Assembly (NCBI GenBank): GCA_003194525.1
Contig: NBIV01000503.1
Coordinates: forward strand, 1 to 55,049
Source: Gracilariopsis chorda
Taxonomy: Eukaryota; Rhodophyta; Florideophyceae; Gracilariales; Gracilariaceae
Direction of reading: 5' to 3'
Length of the DNA: 55,049 bases
Position numbers and translations under genes: made by a program. Shown here piece by piece: positions 45,761 through 54,302 of this stretch; the first letter of the stretch is position 1, and each line of letters opens with the position of its first letter. A model generated the notes under the pieces. The model did not search any database. It saw only the letters and a program-made list of their open reading frames with translations, and had not been told where the DNA came from.

Positions 45761-48373
45761 ATGTCCGACTCCGAAGTTGAAACGGAATCCACATCTGGAA
45801 TGAAAATTCCTCGTTTCCATGGTAAGCGTGGTGATGATTATATGCTGTGGCGTCACCGTCTCCGTGCTGCATGCCGTATTACATGTGTCTGGAATGTCGC
45901 GAATCCCTCTGGGGTTCAATCTACCACAGATATGTCAACTCAAGACACAACTACCGCAGGTAGTGGCACTGAAATAGCAACTCCCCGTATCATTGCGAAA
46001 CGAGAAAAGGCTTGTGGTATCATCATCTGTGCTCTTGGTGATGCTCCATTACACGTAGTCATGGACGTGGATGATGATCCTGCACGTATGTTGCAACTCT
46101 TGGATAGACGTTATGCCTCCAATAGGACTGTATCTATAATTGCAATGCAGACGCGATTGTTCCGAATGTCGTACAGCGGTGAGAACATGTCCAGCTATGT
46201 GGATCAATACACGGCATTGTTCGCTCAGTTAGACCGTATGGGCAAGGATGCTGCTATACCGGAGTCTCACAAGGCACCTATGCTACTTGCTTCCATTGAT
46301 CCGAACAGTTCGTTGGAGTCCACGGCTGCTGCACTCCGTACCAAGGACATATCGGAACTGACTTGGGACTATGTGGCAACCACTTTGATCGATGAGTACA
46401 ATGCTCGTCTGGTCAGTTCTTCTAGTTCTGGACGTACGCGAAGTCGAAAGAAGAACAGAAGCAAAGGTTCTGGTGGTTCACGTGTGTCTAAAAACTCCAG
46501 TCACACTCACATCAGGGATGGAAGTGACTCTGATGATCGGCCAAGTACAACTGGTAGAGCATACGTGGTGTCCAGTAACCGGAATTATCACTGTGAATTC
46601 TGTGATCGTGATGGTCACACAAAGGACAGATGCCATGTGAATCCCGATAACCCAGATAATCACTTACCCAAAAGCCCCCTGGACAAGCTTAACATCAAAT
46701 CGAAGAGCAAATCTGGGGCGTCCAAGTCTTGCAATAAACCGGCTGGTAGTTCATCAAAGATTGAGGTATGTGGTATGGCACTGGAAAAGTCTTCCATCGT
46801 ACCTCCCGACAGTTGTGATATGGACACCTATGCCGATAGTGGTGCTACATCACACTTTTTCCATTCGGTGTCTGCGTTTATTCCCGAGTCTTTGCACAAC
46901 GTAGAAACTCGAACCATCATGCTTGCCAACAATACTGAAGTATGTGCAACGCAGCGGGGTGACATAGTACTGCCATTTGAGTACGCAAACCTACGATTGA
47001 CTGATGTCCTGTTCGTTCCAGAACTGGAATACAATTTGGTGTCCATAAGATGCTTGGCGGACAAGGGCATTGAATCTTTCCTTCGCTCAAGTGAAGTTCG
47101 TCTCACCTTGGACAATGGGTTTGTAGTCGGCAGTGGCCATGGCGATCGACGCTCGGGGTTGTACACCTTACCCGATCCGATATTGCAAGGTACCAACCCA
47201 ACCCCTTCCTCGTCACCAACTAGTGGAGATCATTGCATGAAGACATCGGAGTCCAGTATTGCTAATCTATGGCATCGGCGACTTGCCCACATCAATGCGC
47301 GCGACCTCCAGTCAGTTTACAAACATGCTGAAGGGGTGCCGAAGATGTCGGGAATGGAGGAGATATGCCGCCCGTGTATGCTTGGTAAGGCGCATAAACT
47401 TCCGTTCCCTGGCAAATACGACCGAGCATCAGCCGTAGGTGAGGTGGTACACTCCGATATACTAGGACCCCTTGTACCTTCATTCCCACAAAGGTTTCAA
47501 TATGGCTCTACCTTCCTCGACGAGCCTTCAAGTTATGCGATCTTAGGCTTCATGATCCATAAAAGTGAAATTGCTGTTGTATTCGATGCAGTCGAGCACA
47601 AGTTCCAGCAGCTTGGAGGAGTGGCCATTGCGAAAGTGCACTTGGATAATGCCCAGGAGTATATTGCATTGCAGCTGAACCCTGCCAACAATCTTCAAGA
47701 CACTTCTTTCTCTCCTCCGTATACTCCGGAACACAATGCAATAGCCGAGCGCATCAATCGCACTATGGAGGAAGCTGCTCGAGCTTTGCTCATACAGGCA
47801 AGTCTCCTAGAGTGCTTTTGGCCATACGCATTAAAGCATGTCATACATGTTCGCAATAGGGTTTATCACTCAGCAACTGGAAGCAGCCCTTACCTTTTGA
47901 TGACTGGTTCAAAACCATCCCTGAAGCATGTCAAAGTGTTTGGGTGTGCTGCGTTCGTGCTTAAGATGAAACCGGATACCAAGTTCGAGTCTTGTGCACT
48001 TGAGGGAGTGTACTTGCAGACTCTTGAGCATGGTGTGTATGATGTTTTAGTCAATGATAGTGATGAGATTCCACGCATTGTAAAGTCTCGGCATGTGACA
48101 TTTGACGAGTCCAAGTTCCCTGGGGCACCATTTGTGGAACATGTTATGAGTGATGAAGGTGCATCAGATGATACTTATGAATGCACAGATCACTCTGAAA
48201 TCGATACTGAGAGTGGTAGTATGGTTTCTGTGGACACCCCATTCGACATTGAGAGTGATGTTGGCAGTAGTACCTGTGCTGTCACTGAAAACCAAATGTT
48301 CCGGGGAGCATGGGCTGTTTTAGAGGGTACCTCTGCAAAAGCGCATATGCGCGTGTGCGCGAACCCAACATGA
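45761..48373 (+). CDS. A Gag-protease-integrase polyprotein (second A copy)
   Basis: 870 aa from the ATG in AACCATGTCC, with zinc knuckle, protease DSGA and complete integrase motifs in the same positions as at 33088. It belongs to the MDVDDD / PKMSG / AILGF / ECFWPY / DTPF sequence type. It has one unusual change, IGC to IRC in the protease-integrase spacer (near 47049), and FVEHV for FLEHV near the end. The A frame is interrupted after 48258 by the full-length B element, and the last 38 residues come from the B 5' LTR. The rest of A pol is expected beyond the window. Confidence 0.9.
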   Translation: MSDSEVETESTSGMKIPRFHGKRGDDYMLWRHRLRAACRITCVWNVANPSGVQSTTDMSTQDTTTAGSGTEIATPRIIAKREKACGIIICALGDAPLHVVMDVDDDPARMLQLLDRRYASNRTVSIIAMQTRLFRMSYSGENMSSYVDQYTALFAQLDRMGKDAAIPESHKAPMLLASIDPNSSLESTAAALRTKDISELTWDYVATTLIDEYNARLVSSSSSGRTRSRKKNRSKGSGGSRVSKNSSHTHIRDGSDSDDRPSTTGRAYVVSSNRNYHCEFCDRDGHTKDRCHVNPDNPDNHLPKSPLDKLNIKSKSKSGASKSCNKPAGSSSKIEVCGMALEKSSIVPPDSCDMDTYADSGATSHFFHSVSAFIPESLHNVETRTIMLANNTEVCATQRGDIVLPFEYANLRLTDVLFVPELEYNLVSIRCLADKGIESFLRSSEVRLTLDNGFVVGSGHGDRRSGLYTLPDPILQGTNPTPSSSPTSGDHCMKTSESSIANLWHRRLAHINARDLQSVYKHAEGVPKMSGMEEICRPCMLGKAHKLPFPGKYDRASAVGEVVHSDILGPLVPSFPQRFQYGSTFLDEPSSYAILGFMIHKSEIAVVFDAVEHKFQQLGGVAIAKVHLDNAQEYIALQLNPANNLQDTSFSPPYTPEHNAIAERINRTMEEAARALLIQASLLECFWPYALKHVIHVRNRVYHSATGSSPYLLMTGSKPSLKHVKVFGCAAFVLKMKPDTKFESCALEGVYLQTLEHGVYDVLVNDSDEIPRIVKSRHVTFDESKFPGAPFVEHVMSDEGASDDTYECTDHSEIDTESGSMVSVDTPFDIESDVGSSTCAVTENQMFRGAWAVLEGTSAKAHMRVCANPT

Positions 48374-49037
48374 AACTGGCTTCTGATTGGCTACTGCAAA
48401 TGTACATATGCTACGTGGTGCGTACAAGTGGTATGGCATAACTGGATCGGTTGGACACACCCACGTGTCCAGCTACTACAGTGGTCACAGTGTACGTTGT
48501 GTGCAGGGGATACTGATGAAGTGGTTGACACCTGGTACAAGTGGTACAGCAGTGGTTGGTACAATGGTAAGGTGCGCATGCACTGTCAACAGGTTTACAC
48601 ATGCACGGGTATATTGATGACGTGGGTGTTGTGTGCATTGCCACATGATGACATGGCACTAACACCACAGGTTACGTGCCGACTTACTGTGACGTGTTGA
48701 CTTACCGTGATGTGTTGGCATGTGCTGGCGTGTGTTGGAGTCGTGAATTTGTGACTTGTCATGGTCATGTGTATGCACGTAACTATTACAGAACATTGGT
48801 GCGTTGGTGTGCGTTGGTGTAATGAGGTTGTGCTGAGCTGGCTATGTCATGTTAGATGATGATTGGTAGTATTGAGTGTCCCTGCTTAGTGGTTTAGGTT
48901 TTACTTGTAGTTGGTGTTCCCGCGCAATTCGAGTTTAGAGTGGTATATAAGATGTGCCTGAAGGACCTCCAAGTAAATCCAAGCTAGAGCTGGCGAACTT
49001 CCCTTCCATCCCCTCAACTTCCTTTCAACTTTCAACT
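48259..49037 (+). repeat. 5' LTR-B of element B
   Basis: 779 bp, TGTTGGCAG start. It ends TTTCAACT, one base off the CAACA end of the other LTR-Bs. It is closer to the solo LTR at 41611 than to its own 3' partner, which suggests conversion among the left-hand copies. Confidence 0.93.
48944..48951 (+). promoter_or_regulatory. TATA box of the B 5' LTR
   Basis: TATATAAG, 86 bp before the LTR end. The probable core promoter for B RNA. Confidence 0.6.
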
Positions 49038-49051
49038 GGTTATGGGCCCAG
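49038..49051 (+). other. Primer-binding site of B, tRNA-iMet anticodon arm
   Basis: GGTTATGGGCCCAG directly after the 5' LTR-B, the same 14 bases as in A although the leader sequence after it is otherwise different for several hundred bases. Confidence 0.8.
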
Positions 49052-50008
49052 CCCCGCTGACCGCTGCCGCTATCCCTTTCCGTATCGTTCGTCTGTCGCC
49101 GCTCTCCCTCACTGCCGTTCATCTCTTTCGCTGTTGTTGCCTCTTTCGTCGTTGCGTCGGGTGTGTTGATCCCATTGTTGGTCGGTGTTGGTCATTCTCC
49201 TTTGGTTTGCGTTCCTCCCTGAGGGCGTTGTGGTGGTAGTGGTTTGACGTTTACTTCCTATCGTTGTTGAGTTGGGCCTCCGTTGTTGCCCGTGTTGTCG
49301 ATCGGTATCTACTTTGTGTGTGACACTCCCTCTATCTTGTGTTTTGGGATCCCCAAGTCATTTGTCGGGTCGTATCCGTGAGGTCGAGTCGGTCTAGTTT
49401 CGAAGTCTGGGCTCCGTGATCGTGTGCTCAGTATTTGTTTGTTTTTCGTGTTTCTTAATCATCATCTGGTGTCCAGTGCGACGAGCGGTTGATCCGGGTT
49501 ACTTTGGGTGATTCCAGGTATCCGGGGACGTGAGCCTTGCGGCTTGAACCAAAGCGGATGTACTGTCGAGCGGCTTCCCACCGGTCCATTTGGACAGATA
49601 ACGGTGACAGTCGTTAAGACCTGGTAAGTTCAGTGGGTGCATCTGTGGACGGGGTGCCGTGGCGTACTGCGCTGGTGCGGGTGATTGAAGTATTTGTTTT
49701 GATCCTGACTGCGTGTCGGGATTCTTGGGCTGTTGCGAAGGTATTCCATAACGAGCTTTTGATCCGTGCATCTGACCCTTGGGCGTTTGTGCGGGGAGGC
49801 GACGTGGCGTAGGCTGACCTCCTTCTTAGGATCAGGCCGCGTGTGACCCTAAGTGGTTGCGCGTTAGCAGCGTATTTTGGTTGCCATAGTAGCTTCAGTT
49901 TCGAGGTCGCGCAAGTTCTTGCAAGAGGCCAGAAAGGGTTATACTTGGTGAAGGCATATCTTGGGTCATTAACCATCCTCTGGAAGCCTCGTAGAGAGCG
50001 ACGCATCT

Positions 50009-50113
50009 TCTCCTTAGACGTAGGAGAGGGAAGACAGAAGAAGACATCTTGTACCCGGAGCATCTCCGGGGGCCAGGGGTCTGACACCCTAGGGTAGCGG
50101 AGGTAGTTTCTCC
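50009..50113 (+). ncRNA. Four-hairpin leader RNA element of B
   Basis: H1: TCTCCT/AGGAGA around a 7-nt loop (50009-50027). H2: CCCGGAG-CAT-CTCCGGG (50054-50070). H3: AGGGGT/ACACCCT (50075-50090). H4: GGAGG-TAGTT-TCTCC (50099-50113). Same order as in the A leader and the same TAGGGTAGCGG between H3 and H4. Stem bases differ but pairing is kept. Confidence 0.55.
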
Positions 50114-50140
50114 CGTCAGTGCGGCCGAATTTGAAGTTTT

Positions 50141-50187
50141 GTTGTTGTTGTTGTCGTTGTTTTTGTTGTTATTGTTGTCGTTGTTGC
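50141..50187 (+). repeat. TTG-rich simple repeat
   Basis: Imperfect TTG/TCG trinucleotide tract in the B leader, about 35 bp before the gag frame opens. Confidence 0.8.
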
Positions 50188-50244
50188 CATTTTTGTACTA
50201 CTTGAGTGCCGTAGGTCTTTCATCGCACCTGTGCTGTTTGTTGA

Positions 50245-50403
50245 CATCTACCAAGCAGGGATTCATTCGGTGGCATCAAGAATGAAAAGTTGGGCGAGGA
50301 TAACTTCCATGTATGGAAGCAAAAGGTTGAGTTGCTGCTTGCACTCAAGGACCTCGATGACCATCTTGAATCAACCAGGTCTACGGACGATGACGAGTTG
50401 TGA
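50245..50403 (+). CDS. B Gag N-terminus, no ATG, ends at TGA
   Basis: Open from 50245 after an in-frame TGA (50242-50244). It reads the typical Copia Gag start (GEDNFHVWKQKVELLLALKDL) but has no in-frame ATG, so the start codon is lost, non-AUG, or joined by splicing or frameshift. It ends in TGA at 50401-50403, directly before AWKKKDSKA; Copia Gags usually have Trp at this point, so TGA replaces TGG. Confidence 0.65.
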   Translation, partial: HLPSRDSFGGIKNEKLGEDNFHVWKQKVELLLALKDLDDHLESTRSTDDDEL

Positions 50404-53400
50404 GCATGGAAGAAGAAAGACTCCAAGGCCAGGGCTGTTATTGGTCTCAGCATCAGTGATGAGCATTTGGACCATGTGAGGGATACCGAGGATGCTGCGG
50501 AAATGTGGAAAGCCATTTGCGATGTGTTCCAGCGTAAAACGCTGCTCAACCGAATCAATGCAAGACGTGCCTTCTACACAGCCAAGATGCGAGATGATGA
50601 GAAAATGTTACACTTCATCAATCGTGTTCGTCATCTTGCATCGGATCTGAAGGGCATGGACGTAGTGGTTGAGGAAGAAGACATCGCTATGGCAGTCCTA
50701 TGTGGGCTACCAGACCGCTTCGAACACCTCATTGTCGCTATTGACACCACGATTGGTAATCGTGAACTCGATTTAGAGTTTGTGAAGAGTCGTTTGCTGC
50801 AAGAGGAACAGCGAATGAACGATCGTGCCAAGGAGGAGTCCGGAAGTGACACAGCTTTGGTCGGTGCGCAGTCACGAAAGAAGTCCATGGTGTGCTACTA
50901 CTGTGGTAAGAAGGGGCATATCCAGAGAAACTGTTTCAAGAGACAAGGTGACGAAGCTAGCAAAGAGCAGAGTGCTGCCGCAAACCCAGCTGTGCAGACC
51001 GATGTCGGCAACGAGAAACGAGGATGTGACAGTGACTCTGACTTTGTTTGTCTCATTGCGACAGGTTCTGTGGAAGAAAGTATCAATGACTGGATCATTG
51101 ACTCTGGTGCCACCGCCCATATGACGTATGACGAGTCCATGTTTGACAGTTATAGCAAAAGAGAGTCTGCCGGTGTGAGTATCGGCAATGACTCGAAGCT
51201 GGAGTCTCTTGGTCATGGCAGTGTCCACCTCGATCTCGCTGTTGAAGGGCGTAAGATCAAGTGCTGGTTGGGTGAAGTAGTGCACGTACCGAATTTAAGG
51301 TCTCATCTGCTGTCAGTATCTGCGATGTGTGACCTGGGTGCGCGAGTGGTGTTTGACAAAACCAAAGTATGTGTATACAAAGGCAACACCATGATCGCCC
51401 AGGGCCGTCGCATCAAAGGACTGTACTACCTATGTACCGCGATTGAAGTACCAGAAGACATGGACAACGCACTTGTGACTGACCTGTCACTATGGCATGC
51501 TCGAATGGCTCATGTGAATGTGGATGGTATTAAACATATGGCTCGTAACGGTGTTGTGTCAGGGCTGAATGTGGACTTGAATCAATCGATGGATGTGTGT
51601 GACTCTTGTGTAGTGGGAAAATCTACACGTGCTGCAACTCCCAAGCAAGGGGGGGAACGGGCTTCGCACCCATTGGACCTAGTGCATTCGGACATTTGTG
51701 GTCCAATCCAAGTAGGTTCCTTGGGAGGTTCACGCTACTTCGTCACATCCATCGATGATCACTCCCGTTTTTGCTTCTTGTACATGCTCAAGACTAAGGA
51801 TGAGGTGTTCCACGTGTTCGTGAAGTGGCTCAAGATAGTTCAAAATCAGAGTGACCGACATGTGAAAACCATCACCGCACGTGAGTCTGTGCTACATGCG
51901 TTACGCACAGACAATGCTGGTGAATATGTGTCAAAGAAGTTTTCACAAGAGCTTGAACGTCACGGTATTGAACATCAGGGAACGGTGCCTTACAATCCAC
52001 ATCAGAATGGTCTGGACGAACGGTTCAACCGAACACTCATGGACTTGGTGAGATCGATGCTGCATCACAAGAAACTGCCAAAGAGCTTCTGGGCCAAAGC
52101 ATTGAACGTTGCAGTGTATGTGCGCAATCGAGTCACCTGCAAGGCCCTTCCGAGTGACGTGACACCACTCAAGATGGGGAGTGGATATGAACCTGACTTG
52201 AGCAATCTGCGTGTGTTCGGTAGCCGGTGCTGGTACAAAGTGGTGGACCACAAGCTGAAGAAGCTGGAGCAACGTGCCGTGGGGGCGATCTTTATTGGGT
52301 ACACATCTGGATCGAACGGTTATAAACTGTGGGATGCGCAAAAGAAGAAGGTGGTTGTGTCGAGAGATGTGAGGTTTGACGAATGTAGTGGTTCAGATCA
52401 AGGTACTGACCACGTTGATGATGACGACTATGCTGAGATCGACATCTCGGACAAGCCGAAATCAAACATCACCTCCACCTCTACTACACCCACCGATGCT
52501 GCCCAAGTTGAACCCGCTGCACCAGATACTCCACCAGAAGAAGCTTCAGGCAGTGGCCACGATGAGCTCACAGCTGAGACAGAAGTTGAGCCAGACGTAC
52601 CAGATCCACAACCAGTTCGGAGATCCACTCGTGAGCGTAGAGCGCCTACCTCGTGGTGGCGCGGAACTGCCCTACTCACTGCCAGTGATGAAATCCCATC
52701 CTCATACTCGGATGCGGTGTCACGTCCCGATTCAAAAGCGTGGACCAAGGCCATGAACAGTGAGTACGAGTCTCTGATGGAGCATGACACATGGGAGTTA
52801 GTGCCAAGGCCAGCTGACAGCAACGTGATATCATCCAAGTGGGTATTTGTGCAAAAATATGAGGCTGGCGACAACGATGAACCGACAGTGAGGTACAAGG
52901 CTCGTGTGGTGGCTCGAGGGTTTCTGCAGATCGAAGGTGTAGACTTCTCCGAGACGTATGCACCAGTGGTCAAATTCACATCCATTAGAATGATTTTGTC
53001 CATTGTAGCAGTGCAGAACTATCATCTGCACCAGATGGATGTGAAGACTGCATTCTTGAATGGCGACCTGGAAGAGACTGTGTACATGGAGCAGCCGGAC
53101 GGATTCATCAAACCTGGGAACGAGGACTTGGTATGCCTTCTCAAGAAAGCCATCTATGGGCTACGACAGGCATCAAGGCAGTGGTTTGCAAAGATGTACT
53201 TGTTCCTCGTGGGTTGGATGGGTCTGAAGCCAAACGTTGCAGACGAGTGCGTCTACACCGGAGAGGTACTGGGAGCGCTTGTGATCATTGCTCTTTATGT
53301 GGACGACTTGCTCATTGCGAGCCCAAGTATGGAGACAATGAATCGCGTAAAGCGTGAACTGTCAAAACGTTTTCAGATGAAGGATCTCAGTGAAGCGCGC

Positions 53401-53694
53401 ATGGTACTTGGGTTCGAGATCCATCGTGATCGATCCAAAAGACAGCTGTACCTGACACAGTCTGCATACACGCGTAAGGTATTAGAACGTTTTGGCATGT
53501 TGCAGTGCAAACCAATGGACACCCCCATGGACTCCGGTGTTGACCTCACTAAGGTAGAAGAGCCTCTGACGAACATCCCGTATCGCCAGGTGATCGGTTG
53601 TCTGATGTATCTCTCTGTTGGCACTCGACCGAACATCTCGTTTGCAGTGTCCAAGCTAGCCAAGTATGTCGAGAAACCTGGAGAGACTCATTGA
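50404..53694 (+). CDS. B gag-pol polyprotein: Gag to RNase H start
   Basis: About 1096 sense codons, then TGA at 53692-53694. Order: rest of the Copia Gag domain (ending LLQEEQRMNDRAKEE), zinc knuckle CYYCGKKGHIQRNC (50893 on), protease DSGA (Asp at 51100), integrase zinc module (LWHARMAH near 51493, CDSCVVGK near 51598), DDE core (Asp at 51691 in HSDICGP, Asp at 51910 in RTDNAGEY, Glu at 52018), Ser/Pro/Glu-rich linker, the basic RRSTRERRAPTSWW motif, RT with QMDVKTAFLNGDLEE, AIYGLRQAS and YVDD at 53296-53307. One frame throughout. The stop sits where Copia proteins read HWKAVKR. B and A proteins share organisation but are far apart in sequence. Confidence 0.9.
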   Translation, partial: AWKKKDSKARAVIGLSISDEHLDHVRDTEDAAEMWKAICDVFQRKTLLNRINARRAFYTAKMRDDEKMLHFINRVRHLASDLKGMDVVVEEEDIAMAVLCGLPDRFEHLIVAIDTTIGNRELDLEFVKSRLLQEEQRMNDRAKEESGSDTALVGAQSRKKSMVCYYCGKKGHIQRNCFKRQGDEASKEQSAAANPAVQTDVGNEKRGCDSDSDFVCLIATGSVEESINDWIIDSGATAHMTYDESMFDSYSKRESAGVSIGNDSKLESLGHGSVHLDLAVEGRKIKCWLGEVVHVPNLRSHLLSVSAMCDLGARVVFDKTKVCVYKGNTMIAQGRRIKGLYYLCTAIEVPEDMDNALVTDLSLWHARMAHVNVDGIKHMARNGVVSGLNVDLNQSMDVCDSCVVGKSTRAATPKQGGERASHPLDLVHSDICGPIQVGSLGGSRYFVTSIDDHSRFCFLYMLKTKDEVFHVFVKWLKIVQNQSDRHVKTITARESVLHALRTDNAGEYVSKKFSQELERHGIEHQGTVPYNPHQNGLDERFNRTLMDLVRSMLHHKKLPKSFWAKALNVAVYVRNRVTCKALPSDVTPLKMGSGYEPDLSNLRVFGSRCWYKVVDHKLKKLEQRAVGAIFIGYTSGSNGYKLWDAQKKKVVVSRDVRFDECSGSDQGTDHVDDDDYAEIDISDKPKSNITSTSTTPTDAAQVEPAAPDTPPEEASGSGHDELTAETEVEPDVPDPQPVRRSTRERRAPTSWWRGTALLTASDEIPSSYSDAVSRPDSKAWTKAMNSEYESLMEHDTWELVPRPADSNVISSKWVFVQKYEAGDNDEPTVRYKARVVARGFLQIEGVDFSETYAPVVKFTSIRMILSIVAVQNYHLHQMDVKTAFLNGDLEETVYMEQPDGFIKPGNEDLVCLLKKAIYGLRQASRQWFAKMYLFLVGWMGLKPNVADECVYTGEVLGALVIIALYVDDLLIASPSMETMNRVKRELSKRFQMKDLSEARMVLGFEIHRDRSKRQLYLTQSAYTRKVLERFGMLQCKPMDTPMDSGVDLTKVEEPLTNIPYRQVIGCLMYLSVGTRPNISFAVSKLAKYVEKPGETH

Positions 53695-54282
53695 AAAGCG
53701 GTCAAGCGTGTTCTGCGTTACCTCAATGGCACTCGCTCCCTCGAACTTACTTATGGCACCACGACTGATACTCAGCTGTATGGATACGTAGACTCTGACT
53801 GGGCAGGTGATACATCCAACCGCAAGTCCGCCAGTGGGTATGTGTTCATGATGTGCGGTGCTCCTGTGTCTTGGAGCTCGCGCCAACAGGAAGTAGTAGC
53901 ATTGTCCAGCGCTGAGGCTGGGTATGTGAGTCTGTGCAGTGGGACGAAGGAGGCTATCTGGCTGAGACGACTGTGGAGTGGCATTGTCAACGCAAATGGA
54001 CTACACGTGGACGAGTCAGTGACGCTAATGGTTGAGCCGACAACTGTGTACGTGGACAACCAAGGTTGCATCGACCTTGCTCGAAATGGAGTTGTGAACA
54101 AGCCTACTAAGCACATTGATAGTCGCTTTCACTTCACCAGAGAGGCTCTACGCGACAAAGCCGTCCAGTTGCAGTACTGTTCCACGGAAGACATGGTTGC
54201 CGATATGCTGACGAAAGCGCTTGGTCGAGTTAAGCTGGCAAGGTTCCGCGGGGACTGTGGCTTGCTCCCCTTAGACCTTTGA
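53695..54282 (+). CDS. B RNase H and pol C-terminus
   Basis: Continues the frame after the TGA: KAVKRVLRYLNGT, VDSDWAGD (Asp at 53791), ALSSAEAGY (Glu at 53914), VYVDNQGCIDLA (Asp at 54055), KHIDSRFHFTRE and DMLTKALG, with a terminal TGA at 54280-54282. The usual AEAEY motif reads AEAGY here. Without readthrough or recoding of the upstream TGA this RNase H would not be made. Confidence 0.85.
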   Translation, partial: KAVKRVLRYLNGTRSLELTYGTTTDTQLYGYVDSDWAGDTSNRKSASGYVFMMCGAPVSWSSRQQEVVALSSAEAGYVSLCSGTKEAIWLRRLWSGIVNANGLHVDESVTLMVEPTTVYVDNQGCIDLARNGVVNKPTKHIDSRFHFTREALRDKAVQLQYCSTEDMVADMLTKALGRVKLARFRGDCGLLPLDL

Positions 54283-54292
54283 AGTCAGTGAC

Positions 54293-54302
54293 AGAGGGGG
54301 GG
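54293..54302 (+). other. Polypurine tract of B
   Basis: AGAGGGGGGG directly before the 3' LTR-B. Confidence 0.75.

Larger units (their letters stand above)
49052..50244 (+). other. 5' leader of B
   Basis: About 1.2 kb with no credible coding frame. The first 800 bp is T/G- and C-rich sequence without similarity to A. From about 49922 it becomes alignable to the A leader (AGAARGGGTTA, TTGGTGAARGC, and the hairpin block). It ends in a TTG-rich tract just before gag. Confidence 0.65.

Noticed and set aside
49052..49900. Host gene in the first part of the B leader
   Set aside because: Only short frames on both strands with no domain; the position between PBS and gag fits an untranslated leader.
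42723..53694. Repeat-induced point mutation as the cause of the TGA codons
   Set aside because: RIP acts on CpA and would turn TGG into TAG on the opposite strand more readily than into TGA; the frames also lack the dense transitions RIP leaves.
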